Source: Pyrrhosoma nymphula (Eukaryota > Arthropoda > Insecta > Odonata > Coenagrionidae). From it: DNA of 64,000 nt. The stretch spans positions 146,207,266-146,271,265 of the forward strand of contig OY754329.1 in the NCBI GenBank assembly GCA_963573305.1. Reading direction: 5' to 3'. The notes below the pieces were generated by a model that saw only the letters and a list, made by a program, of their open reading frames with translations, ran no database searches and was not told where the DNA came from. Made by a program: the position numbers and the translations under genes. This document shows, piece after piece, positions 21,501 to 30,659 of the stretch. Each line of letters begins with the position of its first letter. The first letter of the stretch is position 1.

Positions 21501-23577
21501 GATGGATCAGAGTTCTGTCATTAACACCAACCTGTGAATGTGGAAGTAGGATCCCCCTCCCTGCTTCTCATTTCACATATGTAAGCATCAATAAGATCTT
21601 TAATGCAACCTTCAACATAGGCTTCTTTATGTTTCTCAATGGTTTCCTTCAGAAAAAGAAAATATTTTAGGACACTATGAAACTAAAAACATTAAAATCA
21701 GACGTTTCAACAACAGAGCAATATCAAACCATGAAAAATTCTTTCATCCTTGCATTAACATCCAGAAGTAAAGTATACCCAGATGCTTTAGGAGCAAAGT
21801 GGCGCAGCCAGGGAAATTGAGATAGCATTCCACCAGCCATATCAAATGCCCTAGAACGAGCACGAAGGAGTTTCAGCAAGCTATCCAGTTTAGGGTCATT
21901 ATTTGAAAAATGAGTACCAGCAACAATAGCCCATAAAACATTTAAAACATTGGGAGCCAAATTCAGGTCAGTCAAAATGCCTTTCACTGCTGCACTTCCT
22001 ATGAAAACAGAAATCAAATGTGAGAATACTGATATGAGATTCATATAAGGAGTATAAAAATAAATAATATTTTTCTCACCATGCACATACATTCCTTCGT
22101 TTTTAATGGTTTTTATTAGATGAGCCAACTCTTCTTCGATAAGTATTGCCATAGTCTGTCTTCCAAACCCCAAGTTCCGCAGGTGTCTGACAGTAAAAGA
22201 CCTCTGCTCATTCCAGTTTGGTCCATCAGTGCTGGTTATGCCTATAAAAGAACATTGTCATTACAAAACAAAAAATAGCAACTATCTCTGTGAGTATATC
22301 CTATTTTTAATTAAGTGATAAATTGCTTATCTCTCTCGGCAAGACACTTTTATTGCACAGCAAGACACTTTTATTGGCACTGGAATTTAACGAATTACAT
22401 TAAGAGAGATTTGACTTCAATGCTATCTGACGGAACAAAAGCATGTGCTTTTATAAAGCAGATGTAATACTGAAATTCCTAAGAGAGGTTATCTTTTATT
22501 GTGTTACAATAATTAATATTGTTCCTACATTAGCGGGCTCTCATAAATAACCTTGGGTGCCACAACAAGTACTATTAGACTTACAATGACAACAAGGATA
22601 GTTCCATCGGAAATAAGAGCCGGCCTGCACCTATATGTTGCTCTTCAATATCTGGTGCGACCAAATTTGAATCGTGTCTTAGACTACCTAGAGAATGGGT
22701 ACTCAAATCGATGGCTGAACTTTAAGACAAAGATACATAAAGAGAGTAACTGGTGTCATTGATTTTAGCGTACAATTTCAAATGTTTACGCATCCAACTC
22801 TGAGGAGAAACAGAATTGAAATTAAGAATGATAATTCAGAGAAAAATACGTCAACACTAAAAAGACAGCATTTTTACCAGTTGAAGAAAAAACAAAGCAA
22901 AAAATCTGACGAAACAAGCGTCAAAACTCCACGGGCAGTGTTCTCGTTGACGGCGAAGTTAAGCCGAAAATTAGCTGGGGAAACATGAGCTTGAGTTTTA
23001 CCCAGCTTAAGTTCTTCTCCAAAGGCTCAGTACTAGAAGCAAGATGATTGGTTACGCAGCTCATCCGCTCTACCCAGAAAATTTCATGCAAGGAACCATA
23101 CCATACCATCAGATCGCAGGACAACAGTGAGTAATTACCTCTCCTTGTTCCCATAGATCGAAGGCGCATGAAGAAAGTGTCCGGCCTGCCTTCAAATTCC
23201 TCGCGGCCCAACACATGTCTCAACGTTTCAACACCACTAACTACCACCACAAAATGTCTCCCCAAACGTAGGCCAACAACAGGTCCGTATATGTCGGCCA
23301 GATGAGCAAGGGCTCTGTACTGATGACCTAACTGCTTGCACAGTTTCCGAAACTGAGGAGAATTTCCTAACAGAGGAAACAGCCATGGACCTGTGAACGT
23401 ACACCAAATTGAATGGATAGTATCTTCAACAGTATTTTGAACTCTACATAACTAAGCATCCGAAAGTACATTTCTTTTACTACCTGGTGGAAAATTATGA
23501 GGCCGGAACACATGTATGTTAAATAGAAGTAGAAGAACTACTACCGAAAAGAATAATATGCTTGTTATCCACGTCAT
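9374..23577 (-). CDS. Cytochrome P450, CYP2 clan (CYP305/CYP15-like), complete nine-exon gene
   Basis: Nine exons join into one open frame of 525 codons plus stop: 23577-23484, 23390-23139, 22241-22080, 21998-21730, 21646-21532, 16493-16283, 12225-12108, 12011-11855, 9573-9374. Every junction keeps phase. Family hallmarks are all present: N-terminal membrane anchor (about residues 5-22), PPGP hinge (30-33), C-helix WNEQR (125-129), I-helix AGSETT (311-316), ExxR as ETQR (378-381), PERF (433-436) and the haem loop FGFGRRRCPG with Cys464. The product should be an ER-anchored haem monooxygenase. From memory, the segments RSMGTRRG, RHLRNLGFGRQ and DDQLIMVCLD resemble insect CYP305 and CYP15; CYP15 makes juvenile hormone, so the exact subfamily matters but cannot be settled here. 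All introns are GT-AG except intron 7, which starts GC. Introns 5 (21531-16494) and 6 (16282-12226) are loaded with transposons. No disabling change is seen. Confidence 0.95.
9574..11854. other. P450 intron 8
   Basis: Intron between the haem exon and the PERF exon. It holds pyrimidine-rich patches and short unrecognised frames (for example 10611-11115), with no transposon identified. Confidence 0.6.
11855..12011 (-). CDS. P450 exon 8 (PERF motif)
   Basis: Acceptor GGTTTTCAG, donor GTAAGT, phase 0 to phase 1. Encodes VHMDPDHWKDPEVFRPERF and ends inside the haem-binding loop (PFGF). Confidence 0.95.
12108..12225 (-). CDS. P450 exon 7 (K-helix ExxR), followed by a GC donor
   Basis: Acceptor TTTAAG; encodes the K-helix ETQR and the PVAGPRR segment, ending IPK. 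The intron begins GCATGT rather than GT. The nearby GT (at 12103-12102) would create an in-frame stop across the junction, whereas the GC donor gives IPK followed by DTVLL, as the family requires. Confidence 0.92.
12357..12516. mobile_element. hAT-type MITE (160 bp) with perfect 8-bp target duplication
   Basis: Ends ctggggcggat and atccgcccctg form terminal inverted repeats with one mismatch. Flanks at 12349-12356 and 12517-12524 are both ctttaaat, the 8-bp duplication typical of hAT insertion. Too short to encode transposase. It sits in P450 intron 6. Confidence 0.85.
12855..12888 (-). ncRNA. Hammerhead-ribozyme-like core (left arm of fold-back)
   Basis: On the minus strand: CTGAAGA, then GGTGG/CCACC pairing around a short loop, then GAAA. 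This matches the hammerhead core order CUGANGA - stem II - GAAA. Stems I and III are not verified. Confidence 0.45.
12934..12970 (+). ncRNA. Hammerhead-ribozyme-like core (right arm of fold-back)
   Basis: Same core as the left arm: CTGAAGA at 12935-12941, GGTGG and CCACC forming stem II, then GAAAAATTTAC. Confidence 0.45.
13296..13331 (-). ncRNA. Hammerhead-ribozyme-like core
   Basis: Minus strand: CTGATGA, an A/T-rich stem-loop starting TGCTTTAATT, then GAAACATTGGC. The core bases match; stem II is weak. Confidence 0.4.
13433..13468 (+). ncRNA. Hammerhead-ribozyme-like core
   Basis: CTGATGA at 13434-13440, stem II GCTTT with AAAGGGC (including G-T pairs), then GAAACGTTGGC. This is the arrangement described for Penelope-like-element hammerheads. 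Confidence 0.45.
13609..14238 (-). pseudogene. hAT-like transposase fragment
   Basis: A 209-codon open frame with SKLILSTLDCALLSVKKS, LLSDGPNVNKAVF and NIGFCNLHILHSSF. From memory, the SDGPNVN block and the C-x-LH-x-LH-x-SF ending occur in the core of domesticated or degenerate hAT-family transposases of animals. It ends at 13609 without the rest of the catalytic domain or a dimerisation region. Frames upstream to about 14356 may be its 5' part after a frameshift. It lies antisense to nothing and on the same strand as the host P450, inside its intron. Confidence 0.55.
14388..15010 (+). mobile_element. Penelope-like element fragment, GIY-YIG endonuclease and 3' end
   Basis: The frame 14388-14777 (129 codons) carries CNCFYVGQTGRKFKTRMSEH followed by KHLFDHNH, the GIY-YIG endonuclease signature of Penelope-like elements. 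The RT domain is absent. Downstream, a hammerhead-like core at 14936-14967 and AATAAAAACAGTG at about 14982 look like the element's 3' end. It is inserted in P450 intron 6, opposite in orientation to the gene. Confidence 0.85.
14936..14967 (+). ncRNA. Hammerhead-ribozyme-like core at the Penelope 3' end
   Basis: CTGATGA at 14936-14942, then ATGT-GTGA-ACAT (4-bp stem II), then GAAAACGGTC. Position just past the endonuclease frame fits hammerheads reported in Penelope-like element terminal repeats. Confidence 0.5.
15219..15642. mobile_element. Harbinger-like MITE (about 425 bp)
   Basis: Ends ggcctaccatacac and gtgtatggtaggcc are perfect 14-bp inverted repeats. Inside, near 15372, a short frame MSTIEDIEAMAVTVCV resembles the start of PIF/Harbinger transposases (from memory). 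Flanking TTA and ATA are close to the 3-bp TWA duplication of that superfamily but not identical. Confidence 0.65.
15780..15955 (+). repeat. Dispersed repeat, second copy at 54420-54595
   Basis: Blocks tagcttaagtgttcgg, ggctagat, gctacctgacggtaccaact and gactctcagg are shared in order with 54420-54595. Family unknown; no terminal repeats or tRNA boxes are seen. Confidence 0.8.
16283..16493 (-). CDS. P450 exon 6 (I-helix, oxygen-binding motif)
   Basis: Acceptor TCTCATAG, donor GTAAAT. Encodes the I-helix with AGSETT, the oxygen-activation groove, and the J-helix. Confidence 0.95.
16727..17405 (-). mobile_element. 5'-truncated non-LTR retrotransposon (CR1/L2/Daphne-like) 3' end
   Basis: A 181-codon frame (17401-16856) reads ATDEVKYLGVTITSDLSW, then RPHFEYAASIWDPV and NNIQRKAARFVKNCY, the post-RT C-terminal region of jockey/CR1-type LINEs. 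After the stop, a tail containing tgtcctaacaccccccgcca leads to repeats of tgtaga at 16727-16745. It is truncated at its 5' end and lies in P450 intron 5 in the gene's orientation. The tail is shared with a SINE at 30.66-31.17 kb. Confidence 0.88.
17409..17900 (-). other. Unidentified coding-like sequence
   Basis: The reverse frame at 17618-17409 reads smoothly (for example FIEIQQEGGNIKIVESK) with protein-like composition, and similar text continues upstream to about 17900 across stops. I do not recognise it; it may be a retropseudogene or element remnant in P450 intron 5. Confidence 0.3.
18692..18900 (+). mobile_element. 5S rRNA-derived SINE (SINE3-type) or 5S pseudogene
   Basis: 18692-18800 follows the 5S rRNA gene: gatcaccgaagttaagcaat (A box) and ttggatgggtgacca (C box) are in the right order, with many changes elsewhere. 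The sequence continues about 100 bp past the 5S end (gggctcttttcccatctgca), as in 5S-headed SINEs. In P450 intron 5. Confidence 0.75.
19399..20345. mobile_element. DNA transposon with CCCCAGTAG ends and dense subterminal repeats
   Basis: Left ccccagtagcag and right ctactactgggg are inverted. Both end regions (about 175 bp) are full of gttgc/gcaac, gtcac and ggacc motifs in both orientations. The middle (19575-19921) matches the middle of another element at 27019-27418. No transposase frame is seen, so it is non-autonomous. Target duplication is unclear. Confidence 0.7.
20571..20966 (+). mobile_element. Solo LTR candidate (396 bp)
   Basis: Begins TGTAGTTGGCAGAAAGG and ends CGAAACCGACA, resembling BEL/Pao LTR ends. 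It has a TATA-like tataaata at about 20902 and is flanked by ttaca (20566-20570) and ttata (20967-20971), a 5-bp near-duplication. No second LTR or internal region is seen. Confidence 0.4.
21311..21428. repeat. Short inverted repeat pair
   Basis: cgttaagcatgatggg at 21311-21326 and its exact complement at 21413-21428 flank 86 bp; possibly a small MITE. Confidence 0.6.
21532..21646 (-). CDS. P450 exon 5
   Basis: Acceptor TTTCTGAAG, donor GTTGGT, phase 0 to phase 1. Encodes the G-H region ending just before the I-helix. Confidence 0.9.
21730..21998 (-). CDS. P450 exon 4
   Basis: Acceptor TTTTCATAG, donor GTTTGA after an ATG codon, leaving phase 0. Encodes the E-G helix region, including FDMAGGMLSQFPWLRHFAP. 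Confidence 0.93.
22080..22241 (-). CDS. P450 exon 3 (C-helix)
   Basis: Acceptor TTTATAG, donor GTGAGA. Encodes the C-helix WNEQR motif, whose Trp and Arg contact haem propionates, followed by RHLRNLGFG. Confidence 0.94.
22339..22376 (+). repeat. Tandem 17-bp repeat
   Basis: gcaagacacttttattg occurs twice in 38 bp, in P450 intron 2 near exon 3. Confidence 0.8.
23139..23390 (-). CDS. P450 exon 2
   Basis: Acceptor TTCACAG, donor GTAATT, phase 1 to phase 1. Encodes the first beta-sheet region and the segment GRPDTFFMRLRSMGTRR, typical of CYP2-clan insect P450s. Confidence 0.93.
23484..23577 (-). CDS. P450 exon 1 (start codon, membrane anchor)
   Basis: Starts with ATG at 23577-23575 and encodes a hydrophobic anchor followed by FPPG. 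It ends in phase 1 at a GTAGTA donor. This ATG is chosen because the anchor begins at once and the proline hinge sits at the usual distance. Confidence 0.9.
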
Positions 23578-25195
23578 GTTCCAACTAGCAAATATGAATT
23601 ACCCACTTAAGCATACACAATATTCCCGATGTGTATTCTTCCTTCGTTCCACCGACAATATGGTAAATTGAATGGTGCAGCAGCGAAGCCACCAATTAAT
23701 AAAAGGTCATGAATAGGTCACGGGTGCATCTAATTTAACGATTACAATTTTGTCATATGATCTCCACACACGCGAGAAATAACCTGAAGCTTTGAGAGCC
23801 TCTCTTCTTTAAATGTTATACCATGAGGATTGAACAGGCATCGCGCAGCACGGGCTTTAAAATACTTTCAACGTGCACTCGGGTAATAATAGCCCATCAT
23901 TCCTTCTTCAAATTCACGCAAATTTGAGACAATCGAACAATTGACGTGAGTTAAGCGAACGAACAGTCGCGAGCTTAGTTGCGCGGTTGCGACATGGAGG
24001 AGGAATTCTGAAGAATTTCTCTCCTTGGCATTCTTCCCAAAAACCAACGAAGTTGAGAAAACGATTGAGCCAAAGACCAAGAAGGATAAATGCTCTTATT
24101 AGTGCCCATAGTATCTAAATAATTAGGAGGGATGAAGAAGCCAGTAGTCCACTACAAACACAATCTAAGATGTTATTACCTTATGATTTACTGGAAACAT
24201 CAGGACACGCCAATATGCCTGCAATAATTATATATATCTTCTTTGCCTTCTAGCTCTTTATCTCAAGCTATTTGTAATCCTGCTGAGGTACAATTCAAAT
24301 GAAAAGGAAGATATCTAACTTGGACTTGCTCTGTAAATTGAGACAATTAAGTAATGTAGACAACGAATATGGCTGGCTCAGCTACCGGGCTAAATCACGG
24401 CTTTGGCTAATTTTGTCTGGAGCATGATTTACCTAGATTAATCCACTCTACTCGTTCTCGGTGATACTATTATCACCATTTTTAACTATGGAATGCGATT
24501 GACTACACATCAAGTATTGAAAATATTTTTTTCTCTAATCCAGGTATGTTAAAGTGTAGAAAATAAATTAATTAAATAACATTTATTGGTGCCGCCCTCG
24601 GCGGACCTTAATCCCTTCTATCTAGCGGAGAGAACGAAAACTACGAGGAAGGAGACTACTCCTCCCTCCCCCTTCGACGTGAGGAGGGAGGAGTGCAACA
24701 CCGGATCCCCCTCTCCTCTCTTGTGATTAGGAACGAGAGAAGAAACCCGTGTTCAAATATGTCCTCGGAAGCAGCAGTGGTGATTGAATAAAAGGTTATT
24801 TTTGCTGTGAAGTACTTATTTCTCCTGTTGTGGCATGTAAAATGTGTTTGGCTAGGAGACGTTAGTGAAGAATCAAATTTCCTCTTCCCGAGCCCTACTG
24901 ACATAAGAGGTGGGTAGAATTTAAACCCGACGTCTCACACACTTTCGGTTGCTTTATTGCAGAGCAAAGTTGCAGAGGCTACTTAGGCCGTAATAACTAT
25001 TGATATGGGTTGGATATTCATATGAGGTTCTTAGGTATCATGAGAACTAAGTATAATGCACTTGCCGCATTTTTAAGTTTATAATTTCATTAATTAACCC
25101 AACGGCCGAAACCACACTTCCATTCTCAAACTTCATCATCCGCCTGGCCGAAATGGTATTGTCAAAAAATGCCTTCACCTTCAACAATCAAATTC
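23578..25195. other. P450 upstream region, no gene recognised
   Basis: 5' flank of the P450. A minus-strand TTTTATTAATTGG near 23692 could serve as a TATA-like element, but no start site can be defined. No other gene is seen. Confidence 0.4.
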
Positions 25196-25483
25196 CAAGG
25201 GCTTGACCAGGGAAAGCTCTAGGGGGGAAGGGGGAGGGCGATTAGTATTTGTGCCCCTCCCCTCCCCTCGGCGACTCTTACCACTGATGATCGCCACAGT
25301 TGTTCTTTGGAAAAAGTACCTTTCATAAGGACTTTACCTACAACACGTCAAAACCGAATACGCGCGCATGAATTGTATTTATCAAAATTCTAATGTAGAA
25401 TATTATAATTGAGCTTATTCTCTATTGTTTGGGGGGGGATGAGCGTTCGCCCCTTTCGCCCCCCTCCCCTGGTTACACCCTTG
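25196..25483. mobile_element. MITE (288 bp) with 5-bp direct repeats
   Basis: Ends caagggcttgaccaggg and ccctggttacacccttg are imperfect inverted repeats; both flanks carry aattc (25191-25195, 25484-25488). Inner ends are G- and C-runs. Superfamily uncertain. Confidence 0.55.
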
Positions 25484-25589
25484 AATTCACTTTTTCATTT
25501 CACTTCTGCCTTCACATCTTCCATTTTTGACTCCTTAATTACAATTCTGGATATTAATATCTAAATTAAGGACAGTAAATTCATCACCT

Positions 25590-26395
25590 CCACCCACAAA
25601 AAACCAACAAACCACGGCCAATACCTCCATTTCAACAGCTGTCCTCCGTCTCATACCAAATCCTCCATCCCTTATTCCCTCTCTATCCGCGACCATCGGA
25701 TCTATAACAATGCCCTCTCTTTAAAAGAAAATACTGAAAATCATCATCACTCCCTCATACCCCGAAAAACTGCTTTTAAATAAAATCCTGCCTCCCACTG
25801 TCAAGTATACCCATCGGACCAAGACCCACCAACCTGACCAACTTAACCAAGGAGGTTAGAACCTCCTTGAACTTAACCTTGTACACAGCATCAAAAACAT
25901 ACTGAAAGACCTGTAACCTACAATTAACAGCAGTACCTCTGCTTGTCTTCTCTCACCCAAATATCCTGAAGTTTCCTATAGGAATCCCTCAAACCTGCAA
26001 GACATTCTTAAATCCACCCCTCCCCCCACTTTCCTCAACCTGCGAACGCCCTCCTATAGTAGGTGCAAACGCTGCTACCTCCTCCGCCCTAATGCCTCCC
26101 CCTCCCTGAAAAGATCTTCCTCTACAGACGACTGTACCACCAGCAAAATTATCTTCCGCTTTTCCTTCAATGTATGCCCTGCTTCCTGCGTAAGAAAATG
26201 CACCACCCCTCTTAATATTCGCATGAATAATCACCGCCATGCCACCAAAACTCCACCTTTCTTTGATCCCGTCCCCAAACATACCGTCTCCCACTGCCAA
26301 ACTTTTGACGATTGCTTTTCACTCGTCATCATAGAAGCGCTTCCCAAATCCGCCAGTAATCTTGACGTCTCCATCACGTCCGTAAAATGGAAACA
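25590..26395 (+). mobile_element. Penelope-like element, RT C-terminus and GIY-YIG remnant
   Basis: Frame pieces read QYLHFNSCPPSHTKSSIPYS, the end of the Penelope RT, then RTPSYSRCKRCYLLRP and a C..C region, then TTPLNIRMNNHRHATKT, CQTFDDCFSLVIIEALPKSA, the GIY-YIG endonuclease. Frameshifts and stops between the pieces show decay. A SINE interrupts the right end, and a likely 3' terminus lies about 1.3 kb on, at 27.72-27.80 kb. Confidence 0.8.
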
Positions 26396-26546
26396 ACTCG
26401 GAAACAGCCTCCCAAAAGTTAATACTCTATACACCAAAGGCGGTGAAATTCGCCATGAAAAAATCATTAGACTTGACCGGGATTCGAACCCGGATCTCCC
26501 ACTTGCCGGTCAGGTGTGTTAGCCAGTTTCACCACCAAGCCATGTT
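26395..26546 (-). mobile_element. tRNA-derived SINE, family A, copy 1
   Basis: The minus strand has an A-box-like TGGCTTGGTGG, a B box GGGTTCGAATCC, then a body (tcatggcgaatttcacc) shared with 34822-34975. Confidence 0.85.
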
Positions 26547-26689
26547 AAATTTCAGCGAGGGTTTATCCGAACAAGTTGTTCTCGTGGACCCGTGCGCGTG
26601 ACAGCGTACCATATTATTTGTGCAATCGCAATGATTGAAAAAAGTTCGTACTCTGTTTGCAGCTTGTTCCTTAACCGGCAGACAACAAG

Positions 26690-27690
26690 CATTTCGGTGA
26701 CAATAGTGAACAGACTCTTAACAGGCAGGGGTCGGTTGGTTGTCTGTTTCACCAGACAGGGAATGAACAGACAACAGTGAACAGGCACTCAACAGGCAGG
26801 GGCCGGTTGATCGTCTGTTTCACACAACAGGGAACGAACAGGCAACAGTCCGTGTTCTTTTATTTATATTTTTGTTATGTATTGGTGTTCATTAATTTCC
26901 GTTACACATTATATTATTTCTGTGTTTATTGGTGTACCGGTACATTCAGCAATTTTTTTATTTCGACATTGCCGCAAGTTAGTTACGTCTTGCTTGAAAT
27001 GTGAACAAACGTGAGGGAATTGAAAAAAAACCTTGTTATTCACAGTAATCTTGCAATTATATTCATACTATATGGCAATATAGGTTTCGATTAATTAACT
27101 CCTCATAACTGTTATCGTGATTGGATGGTATTTCCTCAAACTATCACGGAATTTCCAATTAAAAATTATTTCTCGAAGTTACATTTACCCTCGGAAGTGG
27201 CCAGGTATATAAAACTTTCTTGACGTCGTTTTTTTTATTTCGAAGAGAGAATATGCGCGTTGAGCCGTAGGTTAGATGGTCAGGCGAGATAGATACAATG
27301 TCGTTAGGTAAATGCAAGGTAGGATATAATAAAGCATGTCAGCGTATAATAGTACTTTCATAGTATAGTATTTAAGTGTAAGTTAATTATCATTTTTTAT
27401 TTTGAGAGGGCAGGGAACCGTAATATAACGCCTCGAGAACAGGCTTCAAACAGAATATACACCAACTGCTAACAAAGAGGGAACCGTAATATAACGCCTC
27501 GAGAACAGGATTCAAACAGAATATACACCTACTGCTAACAAAGAGGCAACAGAATATAACATGGAAAGAACCGTCTGATGACAAATTAACAACAGCGAAC
27601 AGGCAGCGCACTGGCTCTTACCTGTTTACTGACTGTGTTCGAATAGGCAGTGACAGCGAATTGGCAGTGCACAGTGCACACCTGTTCACT
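26690..27690. mobile_element. DNA transposon sharing a core with 19399-20345 but with aacaggca terminal arrays
   Basis: 27019-27418 matches 19575-19921 (shared ggtatttcctcaaactatca and tttattttgagag). Both flanks are instead packed with aacaggca, gacaacagtgaacag and cctgttcactg motifs, inverted between ends. Outer limits are approximate. No transposase frame is seen. Confidence 0.65.
27413..27545 (+). repeat. Tandem duplication, two 66-bp units
   Basis: gaaccgtaatataacgcctc through actgctaacaaagag occurs twice, with two or three differences, inside the DNA transposon. Confidence 0.9.
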
Positions 27691-27719
27691 GTCGTTGGGG
27701 TAGAAAGGAGTAAAGGAAA

Positions 27720-27800
27720 GTTCCTTTTGTTTGTCTTGTAAATGACGCTTTAGACGTCGAAACCGGTCGACAGCATTAAAATAAATAGTGGATTTTATAA
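27720..27800 (+). mobile_element. Penelope-like 3' terminus with hammerhead-like remnant
   Basis: gacg-ctttaga-cgtc-gaaaccggtc (27744-27769) gives a 4-bp stem II followed by GAAAC; the CTGANGA half is degraded. The following taaaataaatagtgga resembles the end of the 14.4-15.0 kb element. Confidence 0.5.
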
Positions 27801-28309
27801 GGTGTTTTTGTCATAGTGAATTCTATCTTCAATTACCACCAAGTATCGATTAATTACCACTATCGATTAATTTGATATACATATAACTATATTACACAAT
27901 AAATTAATACATTTGGCCTTCCCAGAGCCTGTAGTTGTGATATGTTGATCTCCTACCGCCTCTTTCTCCGACACAATACAATCCCCGACTCTGAAAATCG
28001 TATGAATATTATTACGCCGGACAGACGCTTATACGAACAAATTCTTCTTCTTGAACATTTTCCTGATTATTGCATTCGGACACGTATATCTCGAGTTATT
28101 TTTGACACAGAGGGTTGGGTGATTGAATGTTCGACATTAAACATCTATAATTAATATTTTCAATTAGAATATTACCTTTAACATCAGGAATTTCAGGACA
28201 AGTATAAACCTAGCATTCTTTTCAGACTGCAAGCAAGCCTATCACGCGTAATACTAAACTGATAATGAAATTACAGCAATAATTTTATTACACCGTAATT
28301 TATTACCCC

Positions 28310-28470
28310 CAAATCACCAGTCAACTCGAGGGATTTCATTCCTTAAACAAATACGCTACAGCTATGACCCCCCCCCCCCCCCCAATGACCTCGAGGGATT
28401 TCGTTCATTAAAAAAAATACGCTACAGCTATTTCCCCCTAATCACCAATCAACTCGAGGAACTTCAGTTC
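28310..28470 (+). repeat. Degenerate tandem repeat, about 65-bp unit, three copies
   Basis: ctcgagggattt(c)a/gttc and aaatacgctacagctat recur two to three times, with a 17-bp run of C between units. Confidence 0.75.
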
Positions 28471-30571
28471 TTAAAATTATATCAAATTTAGAAATTAGTC
28501 GATAATACGTCGATCACAATAAATAGGTACCATATTTTTCTGCGATTCATATTTCGTGAGTTCGAAATCAGATAATTTCTGCATTAGGTTAGCATATTCT
28601 GATTGTGAGGCGTAAACCTCAAGTGATTTCTAACGTAAAAAGTAGCTAAGGTTCTGTTCAACTCGTAATTGGGTCATCTGCTACTTTCCATTAGCGCCTT
28701 TTATGACTATCTATTGCAAAAATAGCATTCAGAACATTTTCTCTCCAATGGCATACATTTAGGAGACGTTCATCTCGATTAGTATTGAATGCTTACAAAA
28801 TATTGCGTCACTGTCTCACGTAGTCTGTAATTATTCAATTTTAATTATTCGTGCATTCTTGTATTGAAAAATATAATTTCCAAGATTGCAAAGAATTATC
28901 AGGATATCCAATTTTGCTATTAAACTTTCGAATTTCAATTTTTGAGTGAGCATGCCAACATGAAAAAAAAATAATATGATGGATAAATATATAATCTTAC
29001 AGATGAGTGTGTTACCTCGCGGATCATTGAAAAATAAAAATTATGCCACATTTAAGACCATAGTTTATCAAAATTTTACCATCAATGAATCAGTATTATT
29101 ATTCTCCGTATATGAATTTTCTATGCCCGATGTAGCTAACCAGGTTTTTTGCATTACATTTTGAATTAATTCAATGGATATAATTCCATAAGGGCCATGA
29201 AATGTACATGTAAATGAAAAATTTTGTTATATTTTGGCAAACCTGTTTACTAAAAATATTTTACATTGATCAAAAATTTGTATGCATCCATTTCATTTTA
29301 AATATTAACAACTTTTTAGAAAATGGTCATCATAACAAACAACTAATTAACATTGAGAGCAAGGTATCATGGTTCTTAATTCTTATCGCTTTTAATTTGC
29401 GAGGAAAAAACTTGATTTACTTTATATTTACTTACCCAAAGAAATTATTGCTTACGCCAGGCAAAAAATAAAAATTTTAATTTTAAACGCCAATACTTGT
29501 TCTCCGACTGCTCTCATCATTTTAGGAGATGAGTCTTCTAAGGATTTCATCAGTTACAAAATTCACGTAACGCAACCGTTGGAAATTAATAAATATATGT
29601 TTTTTTAATAACGTGTCTAGCATACGCGATAGAAAACGGTAACCATTAATATGATCTCAACATGTAGAAATAACTGCGGAATTGAATACTCATGAGAAAA
29701 TGATCTTGAATTCTGATATGATTTTTACGAAAACTTAAGTTTGCTTTTCGCGATTCTTTTCAAAATCGAGAATTTATCTGACGATGAAGGTAAATGTCTA
29801 ATATAATAACACCCTTGAACGCGGACGATTCACCCTCACTACCATCTGAATCAACCTTCTGTGTAGCCTGCCCTCACCTTGACCTCTTCAGGTTACTCAT
29901 GTGTTTCAATAAAAAATTACACGAACCCTTTAAATACTTCATGAATGCTTTTAACAACGATATTTCTGTGTTGGATGACTGTTCAGAGTTTTTTTATTCA
30001 TTTGGAATATGCAAATTTGAGTAAGGATTGAACCCAAAGAGAAATTTGATTCTTAATTTAGAGTGAGCTCGAAAAAGTGGAGCTTCTTTTATGCCGGGTA
30101 ACATGATCGCCATGGGTCATTCTACCGAGACGAGGAAAATCGCCAACTGAACGTCACCAATGACTTATGATTTCTGAAATATCGTTGGAAGGCAAACCTC
30201 AGTTTGCAGCGGTGCTTACAGCGCGGAGTGCTATATATTTTACGTCGTGAGCATGAATATCCCATTTTAATAACCGGCGTAGTCTCAGAATATCGTATTA
30301 ATGCATACTTCCCAGTCTTGGCAACTTCGACGCCGGAAAACTTTAAATAATTCTAGTTTATTTTTGAATAGCTTCCCAAAGGACAAATTCTACCCACATT
30401 ATAAGTAGATATGCGCAATCCCAGCCCCCGAATCATTTCATATCGGTAGACTACAAGCGTGTGTTTCATCCCTGGACATCTTTTTCAAAAACAGTTAATA
30501 TCTTTATAATCTCGATATTTTTTTCTTTAATTGTAAGAACGAAAGTAAACCTAAAGGAAGGTATGATCAAC
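28471..30571. other. AT-rich, no gene recognised
   Basis: Short frames of low complexity; no repeats or RNA boxes are visible. Confidence 0.5.
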
Positions 30572-30659
30572 CTAATTATGAGGCTCGCCTAAATTCTTAA
30601 GTAATGTCAAAAATATGGTCATTTTCGAGATGATTTGAATTTCAAAGGGCATATCAGCA

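Noticed and set aside
27942..28154. 70-codon open frame
   Set aside because: Reads smoothly but matches nothing I recognise and lacks any gene context.
28310..28470. CRISPR-like array
   Set aside because: Only two to three degenerate units without regular spacers, in a eukaryotic genome.
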